Below are positions 63,101 through 64,000 of a stretch of 64,000 nt of DNA, piece by piece (position 1 is the stretch's first letter; each line of letters opens with the position of its first letter). The DNA comes from JBFLYH01 sp964630235. Its GTDB lineage: Bacteria > Oederibacteriota > JAAXVQ01 > JAUVAV01. The translations under genes and the position numbers were made by a program. The notes under the pieces are model-generated. The model did not search any database and was not told the origin of the DNA. It was given only the letters and a program-made list of their open reading frames with translations. The stretch spans positions 496,001 through 560,000 of the forward strand of contig CAZVUO010000002.1 of NCBI GenBank assembly GCA_964630235.1, in the 5' to 3' direction.

Positions 63101-63173
63101 ACCAAAGGTCAGCGGCCTGGGCATGCATGGCGCCCATTAAGAAAAAGCCTGCCAGCAGCGTGATTCTTTTCAT
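60153..63173 (-). CDS. Secreted protein of five QPAGW modules and T9SS-like CTD
   Basis: 1006 aa. Signal 1-20 (GAMHAQA). Five modules (about 19-171, 186-331, 396-543, 574-724, 743-891) separated by short PTPTFT/TPTIT linkers, then CTD 911-1006 (FVAYPNPARDQVMFGY, IYRMTGERVASVRE, VAPGIYFCRLVVTD, ending KKVAIVK). Modules 1-2 are nearly identical to each other, as are parts of 4-5. No enzyme domain, so a repeat adhesin or polysaccharide-binding protein is the likely role (inference). Co-transcribed with the PorV gene downstream; ECF-type element 91 nt upstream. Confidence 0.87.
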   Translation of the reverse strand: MKRITLLAGFFLMGAMHAQAADLWYEHFDGGTPGAQPLGWYDETNDSGFNAEIAYNATNSLADVTVAGSAGWGKVTSFSQDVDLSLYNQVEVVITALNGCTVRVGIFHPGPTPPYQFWDLVTGASISTPGTYTFDIPSKTGESGTQFYGIQLSVEGPNGSYATFHSVRIYGGAVPTPTFTPLPSTNLWYEHFDAGTPGAQPAGWYDETNDSGFNAEIAYNATNSLADVTVAGSAGWGKVTSFSQDVDLSLYNQVEVVITALNGCTVRVGIFHPGPTPPYQFWDLVTGASISTPGTYTFDIPSKTGESGTQFYGIQLSVEGPNGSYATFHSVRIYGTGGTTPTFTPTISPTFTRTFTVTPTSTINPNSPTITPTPSPTRTVTRTFTPTPTHTVDTGTFTGWEDHFTGTAGQQPAGWTDETDNNTFNAQIAYSATTSWASITPSADTPGWGKVLSPVLSIDTAMYPSIEIVVTGISGSANWILAIQEQEGSYVRTQIQGSTNGTGLFTYNYATPTGWTSGTHVFSVELTIEGFGGEFVNVDKVRIYGTTAPTATHTPDIVNTATPTPTITATQVITAFWSDHFLGGTPGQQPAGWVDETTETGFDLEISYSAVNSFAALTRPAGAEGWGKVLSADQTVDVGQYPWLRVVVSGLAGGAQWRVGIQEKGGSNRHWYLNTASSSTGTFDFNYAALTFGSGVYTFDVELVLVGDSPATVTLDLVQIYMVGVPPTPTITPTVTPTQPITAFWSDHFLGGTPGQQPAGWQDETENNGFDLELSYSAVNSFAALTRPAGAEGWGKVLSADQTVDVGQYPWLRVVVSGLAGGAQWRVGIQEKGGSNRHWYLNTASSSTGTFDFNYAPTTFNSGVYTFDVELVLIGDSPATATLDLVQIFMIGVLPSSPTVTLTPTYTATPWVAKNDFVAYPNPARDQVMFGYTASGPVTATLDIYRMTGERVASVREQAVGSPGEVLTMVWNSAQVAPGIYFCRLVVTDSKGIQVVNQVKKVAIVK
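60617..61352. repeat. Duplicated coding segment in modules 4 and 5
   Basis: Positions 60621-60848 and 61125-61352 are essentially identical over about 225 bp (offset 504), while flanking module sequence differs. Confidence 0.9.
62185..63107. repeat. Near-perfect 492-bp-period duplication of modules 1 and 2
   Basis: 62185-62615 repeats at 62677-63107. The first about 380 bp are identical; differences appear only at the module N-terminal edge (agctggctgg vs aagcggctgg). Confidence 0.92.
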
Positions 63174-63263
63174 TGTATCCTCCCTAAGGGAGTGGATGAA
63201 GGAGAGGTCGGAAGCTGTAGAAAAGGGTGTGCATCGTTACATGATTTATGTTCCATAATATAC

Positions 63264-63293
63264 TTAGACTGGCATTACATGCAATTCGTTTCA
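63264..63293 (-). promoter_or_regulatory. ECF-type promoter upstream of the 1006-aa cargo/PorV operon
   Basis: TGAAAC, 17 nt, AGTCTAA on the minus strand: close to the Bacillus SigX/SigM-type TGAAAC/CGTC pattern. About 91 nt before the start at 63173. Confidence 0.55.
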
Positions 63294-63310
63294 CATTTTT
63301 TTGTGTACTT

Positions 63311-63348
63311 AAAAAACAAGCCCCCTGGGTTGCCCCAGGGGGCTTGTT
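63311..63348 (-). terminator. Intrinsic terminator of the right-edge cargo gene
   Basis: ACAAGCCCCCTGGG (63316-63329) pairs with CCCAGGGGGCTTGT (63334-63347); on the minus strand it is followed by TTTTTTAAG. Confidence 0.85.
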
Positions 63349-63365
63349 GTCAGCAGGCACGATTC

Positions 63366-64000
63366 CTACCGGATCAGCGCCACTTTCTTCAGGAGCCTCA
63401 AGATCTCCTTGCCGCTCCCGTCGGTCACCACGATCCGGCAGATATAGATCCCCGGCGCCACGCCCATGGCCTCCCAGGTCGTGCTCAGGGTCTGGCCCTG
63501 GCCGCCGTCCTTGTACTCCGTGATCGAGGCCACCCGCTCGCCGGTCAGGTGGTAGATATCTATCTGCACCTTGCCCGGCCCCGCGAGGTTGTACGCGAAG
63601 TTCACGTTCCCGCGCGACGGATTGGGATAGGCCATGACCTGGTTCTTGCCCAGCCACGGCGTGGGCGTGGAGGTCGGGGTCGGCGTGGAAGTGCTCACCG
63701 GCGTGGCGGTCTGTATAGGTGTGGGCGTAATGGTGAATGTGGCGGATGGCATTGGCGGCATCATGGGGTTAACGGTACTACCCATCACGCTCCCCTCTTG
63801 ACCAACCCATAAATAATCAGTTTCTAAATATTTCCCAGAAGCACCTTCAACCACCAATTCAAGATTGAATTGCTTGATACCGGTCCAGCCAGTGGCCGCA
63901 GAAATGTCATACGTAAATTCTCCGGTATTTGAAGTACTGTTCTGCAAGGTGTATTTTGATTGGCTGTCCTTCTCACGGATTTCCAATTTCCAGGTATCTC
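63366..64000 (-). CDS. C-terminal part of a secreted QPAGW-module protein with T9SS-like CTD (runs off the window)
   Basis: About 210 residues are visible. The frame stays open to the edge, reading DTWKLEIREKD where other modules have WKIGIQE, so the gene continues beyond 64000. After the module's C-terminal half (GWTGIKQFNLELVVEGASG), a short TPT linker and CTD follow (VMAYPNPSRGNVNFAYNL, IYHLTGERVASITEYKDG, GVAPGIYICRIVV, ending KKVALIR). The TTG at 63986 is not a true start. Confidence 0.85.
   Translation of the reverse strand, partial: DTWKLEIREKDSQSKYTLQNSTSNTGEFTYDISAATGWTGIKQFNLELVVEGASGKYLETDYLWVGQEGSVMGSTVNPMMPPMPSATFTITPTPIQTATPVSTSTPTPTSTPTPWLGKNQVMAYPNPSRGNVNFAYNLAGPGKVQIDIYHLTGERVASITEYKDGGQGQTLSTTWEAMGVAPGIYICRIVVTDGSGKEILRLLKKVALIR

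Noticed and set aside
63366..63986. Complete 206-aa gene starting at TTG 63986
   Set aside because: The frame continues to the window edge with module-like residues (TWKLEIREKD); it is the 3' end of a larger gene.
1..64000. tRNA, rRNA, transposase, integrase or prophage genes
   Set aside because: None recognised on either strand by reading; repeats found are intergenic or in-frame coding repeats only.

Overview
The window looks like a chromosomal segment of a GC-rich, diderm (Gram-negative-type) bacterium from a poorly cultured lineage. The evidence is beta-barrel outer-membrane proteins of the PorV/PorQ type, lipoproteins with TolB and OmpA domains, a WecA/WecB surface-glycan pathway, and many secreted proteins ending in a type IX secretion (T9SS)-like C-terminal sorting domain. 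I cannot name the phylum from sequence alone. An Omnitrophota/Elusimicrobiota/FCPU426-like candidate phylum is a guess from the gene mix. All but one of the genes lie on the minus strand.

Left part (1-20.96 kb, housekeeping, read right to left): a cyclase and an HD-GYP-like protein sharing one sensor architecture; a translationally coupled chain (low-MW phosphatase, rpiB, glyA, dCMP deaminase) with ATGA overlaps; wecA-wecB with a GTGA overlap; an O-antigen ligase/TPR membrane protein; nrdR; amrS; two tandem DUF2378-type proteins; endonuclease Q; a two-domain M16 protease; an SPFH protein; a 52-aa rubredoxin; a lipoprotein; a small CTD protein; and a partial DUF2892 protein.

Centre (21.0-23.1 kb): the only plus-strand gene encodes a lipoprotein joining a TolB-like propeller to an OmpA-like domain. 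It is expressed divergently from the HD-GYP gene, and two facing sigma70-type promoters are visible.

Right part (23.4-64 kb, accessory and most interesting): ten CTD-bearing secreted proteins, or eleven in the window with the one at the left end. They are built from Thr-Pro-rich linkers, a recurring ~145-residue module (here the QPAGW/WGKVLSP module), three large glycoside-hydrolase-like proteins, a GH5-like enzyme, and FG-GAP or other propellers. Interleaved are four PorV-like proteins, each beside a CTD cargo gene. One is fused to a TPR/coiled-coil region and one to a PhnD-like solute-binding domain. The latter sits in an apparent operon with a histidine kinase, a degenerate NtrC-type regulator and then an ECF sigma factor. 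A promoter-like element of ECF type (TGWAAY-N16/17-[AC]GTCTAA) occurs upstream of several cargo or PorV genes.

My reading (inference) is a secreted polysaccharide-degrading/adhesive surface system with cargo-dedicated PorV partners and its own sensing and sigma-factor circuit, analogous to PorXY-SigP control of T9SS in Bacteroidota. No core T9SS translocon gene (Sov/SprA, PorK-N) is present in the window, so the secretion route is not proven here.
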